This document shows positions 24,800-34,159 of a stretch of 64,000 nucleotides of DNA, piece by piece. A model generated the notes under the pieces. That model saw only the letters and a program-made list of their open reading frames with translations, was not told the DNA's origin and ran no database searches. Origin of the DNA: an uncultured Lachnospiraceae bacterium (lineage in GTDB: Bacteria; Bacillota; Clostridia; Lachnospirales; Lachnospiraceae); NCBI GenBank assembly GCA_910586615.1, contig CAJUJP010000008.1, forward strand, positions 44,547 through 108,546. The letters are read 5' to 3'. A program made the position numbers and the translations under genes. Each line of letters opens with the position of its first letter. Within the stretch, counting starts at the first letter, position 1.

Positions 24800-26083
24800 T
24801 CATCTCTGTGCCAGTTCCGAAGTGATTTCCTCCCATGTAATATTTTTCTCTGCCATGAGCACCATCATATGGTAAAGAAAATCTGAAATTTCATATTTGA
24901 CTTCATTGGCATTGGGATTTTTTGCCGCTATTACAATCTCCGTGGCCTCTTCACCAAGTTTCTTCAAAATCTTGTCGATTCCCTTATCAAAAAGATAGTT
25001 TGTGTATGATCCCTCTTTCGGATGCACTTTCCGATCTTTGATCACGGCAAATACCTGCTCAAATACTTTCAGAGGATTGGTCTCTTCAAATTCCTTTGCC
25101 ATAATCTCGTTAAAGAAGCAGGAATGCGCTCCTGTGTGACATGCCGGTCCGATCTGGGAAACTTTTGCCAGGATCGTATCCTTGTCACAGTCGGCGGTCA
25201 GTGATTTCACATACTGATAATGTCCGCTGGTCCCGCCTTTTACCCACAATTCCTGACGGCTTCGGCTGTAATAAGTCATTTTGCCGGTTTTAAGAGTCAT
25301 ATGATAGGCTTCCTCATTCATGTAAGCCACCATAAGTACCTCGTCAGTCTTATAGTCCTGCACGACAACCGTCACATGGCCGTCAGAATTCAACTTGAAT
25401 TCTTCCCAGCGGATGGCCGGCTCAAAGGTATTGACCTGAATCTGATTGTTCTGACATAATGCTTTGATAGCCAGCAGTTCTTTCGCATTCTGGTTGATGG
25501 CATAGCCGGATATGCCGCAGACATTATCTTTTGACAGCAGTTCCAGTATTTTATCCAGCGAAACTTCCGGTACGGACGCGATCAGGGGAATATTAGACAC
25601 ACTGATGGCATCTTTCAGACCCTTTTCTTTCACCAGAATAATTTCATCCACATATTGTTCCAGAAGATCTGCGTTGCGGACGATTGTATCCGCTTCCGAA
25701 ACACATGCCACAATCTTGTCCTTACCGAATTTTAACGAAACTTCTTCCGTGATCTCCACATTATCCGGACGTGAGTAGTTTAACGCGGCCTTTTTACATC
25801 CTGCATAGATCAGCTTCTTGATATCTTCCATTCGTCTCACATTGCCGGCGCCGATTACAGGAATTTCAGCTTCATTGCAAATGGTCTTAATGATGTCCAG
25901 CGCTTCTTCATGTTCAATGTCCCCTTCGGACATGTCATAGATGATCAGCTCATCGGCGTTGTTATCGCTGTAATATCTCGCCAGGGCTGCCGGATTGGTG
26001 TCGATGATTGTGTGATCGGAGAAGCCTTTTACGGCATCGCCTCTATACAGATAAATACATGGAATAAATTTCTTATACAACAT
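24800..26083 (-). CDS. hisIE: HisF-like domain fused to HisI (PRA-CH) and HisE (PRA-PH)
   Basis: The protein has 427 residues in three parts. Residues about 1-215 align by eye with HisF/HisA barrels (FIPCIYLYRGDAVKG, VIGAGNVRRMEDIKKLIYAGC), but the position of the HisF catalytic aspartate in IPCLDV is tyrosine here, and the second site (VAIDA in HisF) reads VACVSEAD. Residues about 220-325 are HisI (TYYSRSRQELWVKG, DCDKDTI, CHTGAHSCFF). Residues about 335-427 are HisE (GEEATEIVIAAKN). The HisI and HisE parts look active for steps two and three of histidine synthesis, and the first part is probably a structural or regulatory relict. Confidence 0.92.
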   Translation of the reverse strand: MLYKKFIPCIYLYRGDAVKGFSDHTIIDTNPAALARYYSDNNADELIIYDMSEGDIEHEEALDIIKTICNEAEIPVIGAGNVRRMEDIKKLIYAGCKKAALNYSRPDNVEITEEVSLKFGKDKIVACVSEADTIVRNADLLEQYVDEIILVKEKGLKDAISVSNIPLIASVPEVSLDKILELLSKDNVCGISGYAINQNAKELLAIKALCQNNQIQVNTFEPAIRWEEFKLNSDGHVTVVVQDYKTDEVLMVAYMNEEAYHMTLKTGKMTYYSRSRQELWVKGGTSGHYQYVKSLTADCDKDTILAKVSQIGPACHTGAHSCFFNEIMAKEFEETNPLKVFEQVFAVIKDRKVHPKEGSYTNYLFDKGIDKILKKLGEEATEIVIAAKNPNANEVKYEISDFLYHMMVLMAEKNITWEEITSELAQR

Positions 26084-26195
26084 ACGTTACAGTACCTTTC
26101 CGTATTTATTTACGTTTATCGTTAACAATATGAATAATCTTGTTTTCAGACCTGCAAAAGCCGCCATGCAGATGATTGCAGAAGCCGGAATCTTC

Positions 26196-26786
26196 TCAGG
26201 AAAGCGCGCCCTTTGTACTGAGCACACCTTTAATACGCTCATCAAAAGACACTGCTTCATCCAGTGCCCGGCCGAATGCCTTAAACATCGCCTCAATCAT
26301 ATGATGTGCATTACAGCCGTCAAGCATTTTGATGTGAAGGTTCATTCCTGCACTGTAGCATAGGGCATAGAAAAACTCTTTTACCAGTTCCGTGTCCAGT
26401 TCGCCCACGCGTTCCACCGGAAATGTACAGTCGTATGCAAAATACGGTCTGCCGCACAGATCGATGGCACACAGACAAAGTGCGTCATCCATAGGCAGGA
26501 TACAGGAACCATAGCGTCTGATACCGGTCTTGTCGCCGACTGCCTCCCGAATCGCCGTACCCAGCACAATACCGGTGTCTTCCACGGTATGATGGCCGTC
26601 CACTTCCAGATCGCCCTGAACCTGCAGATCCAGATCAAAAAAGCCGTGTTTGGAGAAGCCTGACAGCATATGATCAAAGAATCCGATTCCCGAATGCACG
26701 CTGCTGACACCGGAACCGTCAATTCCAAGTACAAGCTTAATATCAGTTTCCTTTGTCCGGCGATTGATATTCGCTGTTCTTTCCAT
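26196..26786 (-). CDS. hisB: Imidazoleglycerol-phosphate dehydratase
   Basis: The protein has 196 residues and is monofunctional HisB without the phosphatase domain. Metal-binding motifs are FFDHMLSGFSKHG, DGHHTVEDTGI, DDALCLCAIDLCGRPYF and a C-terminal DGCNAHHMIEAMFKAFGRAL. It catalyses step six of histidine synthesis. AGAAGG precedes the ATG. It lies 46 bases after hisD and 112 before hisIE in the same operon. Confidence 0.96.
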   Translation of the reverse strand: MERTANINRRTKETDIKLVLGIDGSGVSSVHSGIGFFDHMLSGFSKHGFFDLDLQVQGDLEVDGHHTVEDTGIVLGTAIREAVGDKTGIRRYGSCILPMDDALCLCAIDLCGRPYFAYDCTFPVERVGELDTELVKEFFYALCYSAGMNLHIKMLDGCNAHHMIEAMFKAFGRALDEAVSFDERIKGVLSTKGALS

Positions 26787-26831
26787 ATAGAACCTTCTTT
26801 CTTTAACTACTCTAACTATCTTTAAATTTCT

Positions 26832-28127
26832 TTAATCTTCCAGAAACCGCACACGAATCGAATTGGCATGTGCCGTCAGACCTTCTTTTTCGGCAAAAAG
26901 CTCAATGTCCTTGTGAGCACGCTCCAACGCTTCTCTTGAATAAGAAATGATGCTGGTCTTTTTCATGAAATCATCCACATTCAAGGGGGAGAAAAATTTT
27001 GCCGTCCCGTTGGTGGGCAGGATGTGGTTAGGTCCTGCATAATAATCACCCAGCGGTTCGGAAGAATACTCGCCCAGGAATATGGCACCCGCATTCTGAA
27101 TCTTCGTCATAACGGCATAGGGATCTCTGGTAAGAATCTCCAAATGTTCAGACGCAATGGCATTGGCGGCCAAAACAGCTTCATCCATGGAATCTGCCAG
27201 CAGAATATATCCGTAATTTTCCAGTGATTTTCTGATGATCCCGGTTCTGGACAACTGCTGTAAAAATCCGTCGATTTCCTTGTTTACCGCATCCGCAAGC
27301 CGGGCATCGGTGGTGATCAGAATGGCACTGGCCAGTTCGTCATGCTCTGCCTGGGAAAGAAGATCCGCCGCCACATAACGGGGATTAGCCGTCTCATCTG
27401 CAAGCACAAGAATCTCACTGGGGCCCGCAATGGAATCAATACTGACGTAGCCGAAGCAGGCTTTCTTGGCCAGCGCCACAAAGATATTGCCAGGCCCTGT
27501 GATCTTATCTACTTTGGGAATGCTCTCCGTTCCGAAAGCCATGGCGGCAATGGCCTGTGCGCCGCCAACCTTATAAATCTCATCTACACCGGCGATCCGG
27601 GCCGCCACAAGCGTTCCGGGATTGACTTTTCCGTCTGCGCCTGCCGGTGTAGTCATTATGATCTTCTGCACGCCGGCAACTTTTGCAGGAATTACATTCA
27701 TCAACACACTGCTGGGATATGCCGCTTTGCCGCCGGGCACATAAACGCCTGAGACAGAAATGGGAAGGATGCGCTGGCCCAGAATCGTGCCGTCCGGTCT
27801 GGTGTCGATCCAGCTGTTGCGCAGCTGTTTGCGGTGAAATTCTTCGATATTGGCCGCAGATCTTTTCATCACTTCAATAAACTCTTCTTCGATGACGCTG
27901 CAGGCTTCCTCGATTTCTGCTTCCGTCACACGGACAGAATCTGCGTTGATCTCCCATTTGTCAAATTGCTTCGTGTATTCAAAAACCGCCTGATCGCCCT
28001 TTGTCTTAACATTTTCAATGATTCCGGCAACTACCGATTCGTATTCGGTGTAATTGTTCGGACTTCTTTTTAACAGACTGTTAAGTATATCCTTCTGTGT
28101 ATCCGCAGTTAATCTGACTGTCTGCAT
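26832..28127 (-). CDS. hisD: Histidinol dehydrogenase
   Basis: The protein has 431 residues with the zinc-dependent oxidoreductase fold. Recognisable blocks are VYVPGGKAAYPSSVLMNVIPA, TGPGNIFVALAKK, DSIAGPSEILVLAD, LLSQAEHDE and AGPNHILPTNGTAKFFS. It performs the last two oxidation steps to histidine. GAGGA stands upstream of the ATG. Confidence 0.97.
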   Translation of the reverse strand: MQTVRLTADTQKDILNSLLKRSPNNYTEYESVVAGIIENVKTKGDQAVFEYTKQFDKWEINADSVRVTEAEIEEACSVIEEEFIEVMKRSAANIEEFHRKQLRNSWIDTRPDGTILGQRILPISVSGVYVPGGKAAYPSSVLMNVIPAKVAGVQKIIMTTPAGADGKVNPGTLVAARIAGVDEIYKVGGAQAIAAMAFGTESIPKVDKITGPGNIFVALAKKACFGYVSIDSIAGPSEILVLADETANPRYVAADLLSQAEHDELASAILITTDARLADAVNKEIDGFLQQLSRTGIIRKSLENYGYILLADSMDEAVLAANAIASEHLEILTRDPYAVMTKIQNAGAIFLGEYSSEPLGDYYAGPNHILPTNGTAKFFSPLNVDDFMKKTSIISYSREALERAHKDIELFAEKEGLTAHANSIRVRFLED

Positions 28128-28174
28128 GTTTATCCTCTTTTCTGTGACAATTTTATGGTCAGTGATATCACACT

Positions 28175-28197
28175 AATCCCCGTGCATATCGTAAGCC
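28175..28197. repeat. Short dispersed repeat, copy B (hisD-hisG gap)
   Basis: This copy matches 13573-13595 at 22 of 23 positions, in the same orientation relative to the minus-strand genes. It occupies most of the gap between hisG and hisD. Confidence 0.5.
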
Positions 28198-28220
28198 TGT
28201 ATGGGTCGAACGGTCTTCCG

Positions 28221-28865
28221 CTACAGGTGGCTTCGCAGATCCAGGATCAGCTTCTTGATCCGCTCCGGCTCCATCTGCATACTGACCTGATTGACGATCA
28301 TCCGCGCCGACAGCGGACAGATTTCTTCCAGCACTTCCAGCCCGTTTTCTTTCAGTGTAGAACCGGTCTCCACAATATCAACGATCACATCGGCCAGACC
28401 CACAATGGGACCCAATTCCACGGAGCCGTTCAATTTGATGATATCCACGGTCTGGTGCTTCTTATTGTAAAAATAATCTTTGGCGATATTCGGATACTTA
28501 CTTGCCACCCGGATCATCTCATGATGTTTCAGCAGTTCTTTCGCACTTTTCGGCCCGCAGACGCACATCCGGCATTTACCGTAACCCAGATCCAGTACTT
28601 CATAGACCCGTCTGTTTTCTTCCATGATGGTGTCTTTTCCAACCACGCCGATATCCGCCGCGCCGTATTCCACATAGGTGGGCACGTCAGGCCCTTTTGC
28701 AAGGAAAAACTTCAGTTTCAGCTCCTCATTCACAAAAATCAGCTTACGGGAACTCTTGTCTTTCATTTCCTCGCAGGTGATGCCGATTTCTTCCAGCAGT
28801 TCCATGGTTTTACTGGCAAGACGCCCTTTTCCCAGGGCAAATGTCAGGTATCTGTTTTCACTCAT
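28221..28865 (-). CDS. hisG: ATP phosphoribosyltransferase, short form
   Basis: The protein has 214 residues, lacking the C-terminal regulatory domain of long HisG. It has YLTFALGKGRLASKTM, the region DVPTYVEYGAADIGVVGKD and the PRPP-binding DVIVDIVETGSTLKENGL. The short form needs HisZ for feedback control, and hisZ lies directly upstream. It is the first committed enzyme of the pathway. Confidence 0.96.
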   Translation of the reverse strand: MSENRYLTFALGKGRLASKTMELLEEIGITCEEMKDKSSRKLIFVNEELKLKFFLAKGPDVPTYVEYGAADIGVVGKDTIMEENRRVYEVLDLGYGKCRMCVCGPKSAKELLKHHEMIRVASKYPNIAKDYFYNKKHQTVDIIKLNGSVELGPIVGLADVIVDIVETGSTLKENGLEVLEEICPLSARMIVNQVSMQMEPERIKKLILDLRSHL

Positions 28866-28898
28866 TTTTTAAGCACACTTTCATTCTTTATAGTTTTC

Positions 28899-30011
28899 TT
28901 ACTGAACCGGTATCAGTTCTACGATTTTTCCGGCCGCGCGCATCTGTCTTGCCTCATGCAGCCTGTCATGGAAATCCGCATCTGAATAGTAAAGCTTCAC
29001 AATATCGTCTATTCCTGAAATGACAGCATTCTGTCTGTCCATTGCCCACAGCAGATCATCCACCACGATCACAAATCCGATGGCCGCCGTGTCTTTTCCG
29101 AAACGCCTGAGCAGTCCGTCATAGCGGCCGCCCTTCAGGATCGCATCGCCCACACCGTAAGTATAACCTTTGAAAATAATGCCCGTGTAATAATTATACT
29201 TGCTTAACATGCCCAGGTCAAAGGAAACATATTTCTCCACCCCGTAATCACACAGTACCTGATATACTTTCTCAAGCCGGTCTATGGCGCGTTTTGATCT
29301 TTCATTGGAGGCTGCTTTTCTGGCATCCTTGAGAATCGCGGCCGTACCAAACAGATCACTCACTTTGAGAAGCAGTTCCTTATCCTTCTGCTTTACGTGA
29401 ATTCCTTCCAGCAGTTCCTCAGCGCCAAAATAATTCTTGCCGGAGATATAGTCCCGCAGTTCCAGTTCGGTCTCTTCATCCAGGCCGGCCTCCGCACAGA
29501 TTCCTTTGAAATATTCCAGATTTCCTATGCTGATCTGAAAATCAGACAGTCCGGCATGATACAGCGCCTCAATAGCCATGGCGATCATTTCTGCATCTGC
29601 CTGCACGGAGCCGTCTCCGATCAGCTCTGCCCCCATCTGAGTCACTTCCTTCAATTTGCCTTGCAGTTCAGAGGTGTTTGTGAATGTATTCCCCTGGTAA
29701 CAAAACCGGATCGGCACATTTTCTTCCATAAAATATTTTGCCGCACATCTGGCAATGGATGGCGTAAAGTCCGGCCGCAGGACAAGTGTATTACCTTCTT
29801 TGTCAAAGAATTTATAAAGTTCCTTCGAAGGCGTGGTGCCCACTTCCCTGGAAAACACATCAAAAAATTCGAATGTGGGTGTCTGAATGTCGCGGTAGCC
29901 GTATCCCCGTATCTTCTCGTGTAAAAGCCTCTCCACAATGGATTTTTTGGCCATTTCATTTCCGTATATGTCTCTGACCCCTTCCGGTGTATGTACTAAT
30001 TTTTTACTCAT
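28899..30011 (-). CDS. hisZ: ATP phosphoribosyltransferase regulatory subunit HisZ
   Basis: The protein has 370 residues and resembles histidyl-tRNA synthetase catalytic cores without charging function. Blocks include TPEGVRDIYG, TPTFEFFDVFS, LVLRPDFTPSIARCAAKY, RFCYQGNTF and YYTGIIFKGYTYG. HisZ partners short HisG in an octamer and mediates histidine inhibition. It is the first gene of hisZ-hisG-hisD-hisB-hisIE. The start is supported by GAGGA upstream. Confidence 0.93.
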   Translation of the reverse strand: MSKKLVHTPEGVRDIYGNEMAKKSIVERLLHEKIRGYGYRDIQTPTFEFFDVFSREVGTTPSKELYKFFDKEGNTLVLRPDFTPSIARCAAKYFMEENVPIRFCYQGNTFTNTSELQGKLKEVTQMGAELIGDGSVQADAEMIAMAIEALYHAGLSDFQISIGNLEYFKGICAEAGLDEETELELRDYISGKNYFGAEELLEGIHVKQKDKELLLKVSDLFGTAAILKDARKAASNERSKRAIDRLEKVYQVLCDYGVEKYVSFDLGMLSKYNYYTGIIFKGYTYGVGDAILKGGRYDGLLRRFGKDTAAIGFVIVVDDLLWAMDRQNAVISGIDDIVKLYYSDADFHDRLHEARQMRAAGKIVELIPVQ

Positions 30012-30235
30012 AACATCCTCATTTCTGATCTTGTTTCTCTTTTTTTATTGTATATATCTGTCTGTGTTTATATCCGCCCGGGGCAAAACGTCCGGATAGT
30101 TCTATCATTCCGCTTTACAGAATGCCAATTCTCAGGACAGGCAGACTTGTCAGCGGAAACATGCCGTGTTGATTTATTTTCTATTTCACTTTACTTCGCT
30201 AATTCGCTATCGCATCAGAGAATTAAACTTTTTAC

Positions 30236-30264
30236 ACTATACCCTACTTATAAAGATTTGTCAA
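30236..30264 (-). promoter_or_regulatory. Promoter of the histidine operon
   Basis: On the minus strand, TTGACA (30264-30259) and TATAGT (30241-30236) are 17 bases apart. The leader to hisZ is about 215 bases and can form several small hairpins, but contains no T-box motif and no histidine-rich leader peptide that I can see. Confidence 0.8.
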
Positions 30265-30287
30265 ATTAAGCTGCCGGTTTTGCGGTT

Positions 30288-30824
30288 TCACTCGGCCCGG
30301 TCATCCAGGTCTTTCTGAATCATATCAAGATAGGGAACCAGAATACCATGCTTCTTCGGCAGTACATACTCTGGATTCAACTCGTCATACCGAAAGCTCT
30401 TTCTGCCGCCTTCCTTTGCCCGGTCCCAGAAAAAGCGCAGCATTTCATAGGGAAGATAATAAAAAACATCCTTATGGGAGTAATAGATCAGGAAAAAGGC
30501 GATTCCCTTCTGTTTCTCAAACTGCCCCATAAATTCCACCTGATGTTCATGAATATTCTGAAGGGCAAAAGTATCCGCCGCACACTCTTTGGCATCAAAA
30601 CAGACCGGAATCCCCTGTACCGCACCGATATAGTCCACCGTGCTCTTCTGGTCAAAATAAGCCAGAGTAATGTGCCGGCTTTCCTTGTCTATGTTGATGG
30701 GGGTAATAGGCGTGGGCACCTTCTGGATCAGTGCCAGCCCGTTTTCCAGATATTTTTCATTGGTCCGGTTGATCAGATCTTCCAATGTTGATCCGCGCAG
30801 TCCGCGGGAATTCCAAGTTGCCAT
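30288..30824 (-). CDS. recU: Holliday junction resolvase RecU
   Basis: The protein has 178 residues. RecU core motifs are the N-terminal NSRGLRGSTLEDLINRTNEKY, the catalytic STVDYIGAVQGIPVCFDAKE (Asp and Glu-Lys metal centre) and the QVEFMGQFEKQKGIAFFLIYY stretch. RecU cuts four-way junctions in Firmicutes recombination and repair. AAGGA precedes the ATG. Here it stands beside a pseudouridine synthase gene rather than next to a penicillin-binding protein gene as in Bacillus. Confidence 0.95.
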   Translation of the reverse strand: MATWNSRGLRGSTLEDLINRTNEKYLENGLALIQKVPTPITPINIDKESRHITLAYFDQKSTVDYIGAVQGIPVCFDAKECAADTFALQNIHEHQVEFMGQFEKQKGIAFFLIYYSHKDVFYYLPYEMLRFFWDRAKEGGRKSFRYDELNPEYVLPKKHGILVPYLDMIQKDLDDRAE

Positions 30825-30878
30825 ATCGATTTCCTTATTGTTTTATGTCAGATCAAAAATAAATTTCTTTTATTTTCA

Positions 30879-31889
30879 TCAGGTAAAAGGCTGCTTTTCA
30901 CATACAGCATTGAAAATTTCCGGCAGTCCGGCACAAAATGTTCTGCCGCTGAGATCCCCAAAAGGCTCCTCCAAATGCGGAAAAACAACTTTAAAGGCAT
31001 GAAGAAGCTGCCACTGTACATTACATTTCTTACGATACTCCTCATTCCACGTCTGATCGCCGTATTTGTAATCTCCCAGAAGAGGATGCCCTATACTGGC
31101 AAGATGTGCCCGGATCTGATGGGGCTTTCCGGTGATCAGTTCCACTTCCAGAAGGGTTTTATCCCGCTCCTGTCTGATGGGTTTGTATGCAGTTCTGATA
31201 TAGGACTGCTGTGCCTGGTTTGCAATGGGGACAACGAAGACCTGATTGCGCTTTTCGTCTTTATGCAGATATCCCTCGATCAGATGCTCTCCCTTCACCT
31301 GCCCTTTGACATAGGTCTGATAATATTTGTGAAGCGTCCTGTTCTTCAAAAGTTCTCCAAACAGCTGCGCACCTCTCAAGGATTTGGCGCAGAGCACGAT
31401 TCCGCTTGTATTCCGGTCCAGACGATTGCAGACAGAAGGCTTATATATGGTAAGTTCCTGCTCCGTTATGCTGCCGCTTTCAAGCAGATACCCGATCAGC
31501 CACTCATTCAGGGAAATATCCGCCTGCGCCGCTTTCTGGGATAATACGCCGGCCGGTTTATCCACCAGCAGAACATGGGCGTTTTCATAAAGAATGTGAA
31601 CGCCTGATACAGCATGAAAAGCCGCCCGGAAATCCATGTTACCTTTATCAGCAGTTCCAGAGGCTTCTTTTCCCGTGAATTTGGCCAGTGTTTCATCCGA
31701 GAAATAGATTGAAACAGAGTCTCCCGCACGGATCTTCTCACTACCATCGGCTTTCTTATCGTTCAGAACAATATTTTTCTTACGGAGCATCTTATAGATA
31801 AAACTGCTCCCGGCATTCGGAAGTATCCTGTGAAGATATTTATCAAACCGCTGGCCGGCCTCTTTTTCTGTGATCTTAGCCTGATACAT
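30879..31889 (-). CDS. RluA-family pseudouridine synthase (RluC-like)
   Basis: The protein has 336 residues. It has an S4-like N terminus (AGQRFDKYLHRILPNAGSSF), then the catalytic domain with NRLDRNTSGIVLCAKS (active-site aspartate in LDRNTSG) and LITGKPHQIRAHLASIGHPLLGDYKYG. It probably modifies 23S rRNA. It is distinct from the RluD-like copy at 169-1077. AAGGA precedes the ATG. Confidence 0.92.
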   Translation of the reverse strand: MYQAKITEKEAGQRFDKYLHRILPNAGSSFIYKMLRKKNIVLNDKKADGSEKIRAGDSVSIYFSDETLAKFTGKEASGTADKGNMDFRAAFHAVSGVHILYENAHVLLVDKPAGVLSQKAAQADISLNEWLIGYLLESGSITEQELTIYKPSVCNRLDRNTSGIVLCAKSLRGAQLFGELLKNRTLHKYYQTYVKGQVKGEHLIEGYLHKDEKRNQVFVVPIANQAQQSYIRTAYKPIRQERDKTLLEVELITGKPHQIRAHLASIGHPLLGDYKYGDQTWNEEYRKKCNVQWQLLHAFKVVFPHLEEPFGDLSGRTFCAGLPEIFNAVCEKQPFT

Positions 31890-32057
31890 TTCGTTATCCT
31901 TATTTCATTTTTAATGGCATATTTGTGTCCGGCAGACAGCATGGTCTCCGTGCTGTGCTGCAAAAAAACGGATTGCGGTCACATTTTACATCCTTCAGAA
32001 ACACCTTTCAGAACCGTTTCCTGATAGAAACAAAGAACCGATTCTGGTTTCATTCTT

Positions 32058-32642
32058 TCAAATAGAAACGGAAAATAAGAGATCAATGATTTCCTGCCGT
32101 TTTTTATGTTCTTCGACTCCTGAAACCATTAACTGACTTAGTCGGTCAAGATATTTACCGGTTTGAGAAAAAATATTAACCGTAACATTCTTGATCCCCT
32201 CCTGTGCCAGAAGCTGTTCCAGGTGCTTTTCGGCTTCATTGCAGTCGCAGTTTGCATTCTCGGTAATACCACAAAGTACATTTCCTTTTAACGCTATATG
32301 GCTGACGGGATAATTTTTCTGATAGGAAGTAAAATACAGGTCATAAAAGACAGTAAGCTTATCATCATAAGCCATTACCTGCTTCCTGAGTTCTTCACTG
32401 CAGCCCCTTGCCTTCAGAAACAGGATAAGATTTACCATGCTTTTACAGGCAGGAAGACAGCCCAGCACCGCCACCACAGTGAGCAGGTTTTTACTGCTTC
32501 CGGTGGTCACATACCCCATTAGATACAGACCGATGGATACCCAGAAAAAAATCATTGTCCTGACCGCCGCCACCGCTTTGTGATTCTTAATATAACCGTA
32601 GGACCCTTTTTTGATGATCTTATTTTTCAAGCTAACCTCCAT
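32058..32642 (-). CDS. Membrane protein of unknown function
   Basis: The protein has 194 residues and I do not recognise the family. Two hydrophobic helices near residues 28-65 (TMIFFWVSIGLYLMGYV and LLTVVAVLGCLPACK) are followed by a soluble domain of about 120 residues with a cysteine cluster (ITENANCDCNEA). A start at TTG 32630 fits better than the ATG at 32642, because GGAGG inside the first codons lies five bases before it. It stands alone between pseudouridine synthase and YbaK genes. Confidence 0.7.
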   Translation of the reverse strand: MEVSLKNKIIKKGSYGYIKNHKAVAAVRTMIFFWVSIGLYLMGYVTTGSSKNLLTVVAVLGCLPACKSMVNLILFLKARGCSEELRKQVMAYDDKLTVFYDLYFTSYQKNYPVSHIALKGNVLCGITENANCDCNEAEKHLEQLLAQEGIKNVTVNIFSQTGKYLDRLSQLMVSGVEEHKKRQEIIDLLFSVSI

Positions 32643-32703
32643 GATTCCGCGCTACGGAATCTCATAATCCATAGACAAGCAAGCCATAGAAAAGCCTGCT
32701 TGT

Positions 32704-33177
32704 CTATGCCTCTCGTATCTTGCAGACATCCACCCACTCCACATAGCCGGAATACTGCTCCATCTCCGGAATGGTCAGTTCAATGGCGCTGTTAGCGCTT
32801 CCGCAGGCCGGGAATACCGTGGTAAATCTTTTCAAGGATTCATCCAGATACACGGTCACGCCATCATTGATCCCAAAGGGACACACGCCGCCCACTGCAT
32901 GTCCGATCAGTGTTTGTGCCTGTTCGGCTGTGAGCATCTTCGCCTTGGTTTCAAATTTTGCCTTATATTTGGCATTATCCACTTTGACGTCTCCGGCGCA
33001 GATCACCAGAACCGGACGGTCATTGACCATAAAAGAAAGGGACTTCGCGATCCGGGCCGGTTCACAGCCAAGAGCCTGTGCCGCCAGTTCCACGGTAGCG
33101 CTCGATTCCGTCAGTTCAATGATCCTGCTTTCCATGTCATATTGTTTGAAATACTCTTTTACCCGTTCGATTGCCAT
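32704..33177 (-). CDS. YbaK/EbsC family aminoacyl-tRNA deacylase
   Basis: The protein has 157 residues. The fold and motifs (ARIAKSLSFMV, ALG near residue 37, AVGGVCPFGI and PACGSANSAIELTI) match the YbaK group of trans-editing domains that clear mischarged tRNA-Pro and relatives. GGAGG stands eight bases before the ATG. Confidence 0.9.
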   Translation of the reverse strand: MAIERVKEYFKQYDMESRIIELTESSATVELAAQALGCEPARIAKSLSFMVNDRPVLVICAGDVKVDNAKYKAKFETKAKMLTAEQAQTLIGHAVGGVCPFGINDGVTVYLDESLKRFTTVFPACGSANSAIELTIPEMEQYSGYVEWVDVCKIREA

Positions 33178-33215
33178 TTATTTTTCCTCCGTTTCATACC
33201 GCTGCGAATAACCCT

Positions 33216-33965
33216 CTACATAACCCTTTGCATCACGTTCTGTACACTCTGGGTTGCAAAATATAACAGCTTTACAGGCAGACCGCAGACAGAAACCGAT
33301 TTTCCCATCCTGCAGTCCGCAATGGCTTTGGCGACTACACATTCTGTCTTTGCCATTGTCAGCTTTTTCAGTGTGCCCATGCGGGACAGGTCGCCGTATG
33401 CATGTTCTAAAAAGGGAGTATTAACCGGTCCGGGACACACAGCAGTCACGCTGATGCCGCGGCCCTGAAGTTCTCTGGACAAAGCCCGGCTCAGAGAATA
33501 CACATAAGACTTTGTTGCCGCATAGACCGCAAATGCTGCCTGCGGTACAAATGCCGCACCTGATGAAAACTGGATGATCCGGCTTCCTCTGCGCATATAC
33601 GGCAGACAGATTTTCGTCATCTGTGTCAGCGCCATAATATTCAGCCGCAGCATTGCAGATACATCTTCACTGCTCTGTTTAAAAAACTCTCCATGGCTTC
33701 CCACACCTGCACAGTTGGCTAAAACAGTGATCTTCGGATTGCTGATTGCCAGCACTTCCTTAAACTGCGCCATCTCTTTTTCATTGGTCATATCGATCAC
33801 AATGGTTTTGGCCTTGTTATGCATCGTCTGTGCCAGCTGCTCCATAGGCTCTCTTCTGCGTGCCAGCAGCCAAATTTCGTCGGTTTTTCTCAAATTACGG
33901 TCTAATTGCCTTGCAAACTCCATTCCCATACCGGAGGAAGCGCCTGTGATGATTGCAATGTTCAT
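33216..33965 (-). CDS. Short-chain dehydrogenase/reductase
   Basis: The protein has 249 residues from MNIAIITGASSGMGMEFARQ (start 33965, AAAGG eight bases upstream). It has the NAD(P)-binding motif TGASSGMG, the NCAGVGSHG segment (an NNAG variant), the catalytic serine region RIIQFSSGAA and the YAATKSYV (YxxxK) motif. The substrate is unknown. An N-terminal extension of 12 residues is possible but unsupported. Confidence 0.88.
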   Translation of the reverse strand: MNIAIITGASSGMGMEFARQLDRNLRKTDEIWLLARRREPMEQLAQTMHNKAKTIVIDMTNEKEMAQFKEVLAISNPKITVLANCAGVGSHGEFFKQSSEDVSAMLRLNIMALTQMTKICLPYMRRGSRIIQFSSGAAFVPQAAFAVYAATKSYVYSLSRALSRELQGRGISVTAVCPGPVNTPFLEHAYGDLSRMGTLKKLTMAKTECVVAKAIADCRMGKSVSVCGLPVKLLYFATQSVQNVMQRVM

Positions 33966-34035
33966 AGCTTTTACCTTTCTGATGCACCAGTAAATGTTCA
34001 ATGCCCTGAGGGTTGTTCGCGGTCATACATAACTT

Positions 34036-34062
34036 GGACGCAAGCCGTCTAAACCTGCGTCC
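34036..34062. repeat. Inverted repeat past the sigma/anti-sigma operon
   Basis: GGACGCA (34036-34042) pairs with TGCGTCC (34056-34062) around a 13-base loop. It lies about 100 bases past the anti-sigma stop, but has no T-run, so a terminator is only one option. Confidence 0.4.
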
Positions 34063-34159
34063 ATCAGATCACTTATGCAAAAATATCACTTTTTCTATTC
34101 CTATTTTACACCAAAATCGCATTTTGTAAAGGTCTGAGATGTTTCCATTTCCGTTCCTG

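Noticed and set aside
28155..28985. A 276-codon plus-strand open frame
   Set aside because: It is antisense to hisG and the end of hisZ and has no recognisable domain.
30012..30230. A T-box or leader-peptide attenuator for histidine genes
   Set aside because: No conserved T-box sequence and no run of histidine codons could be found in the leader.
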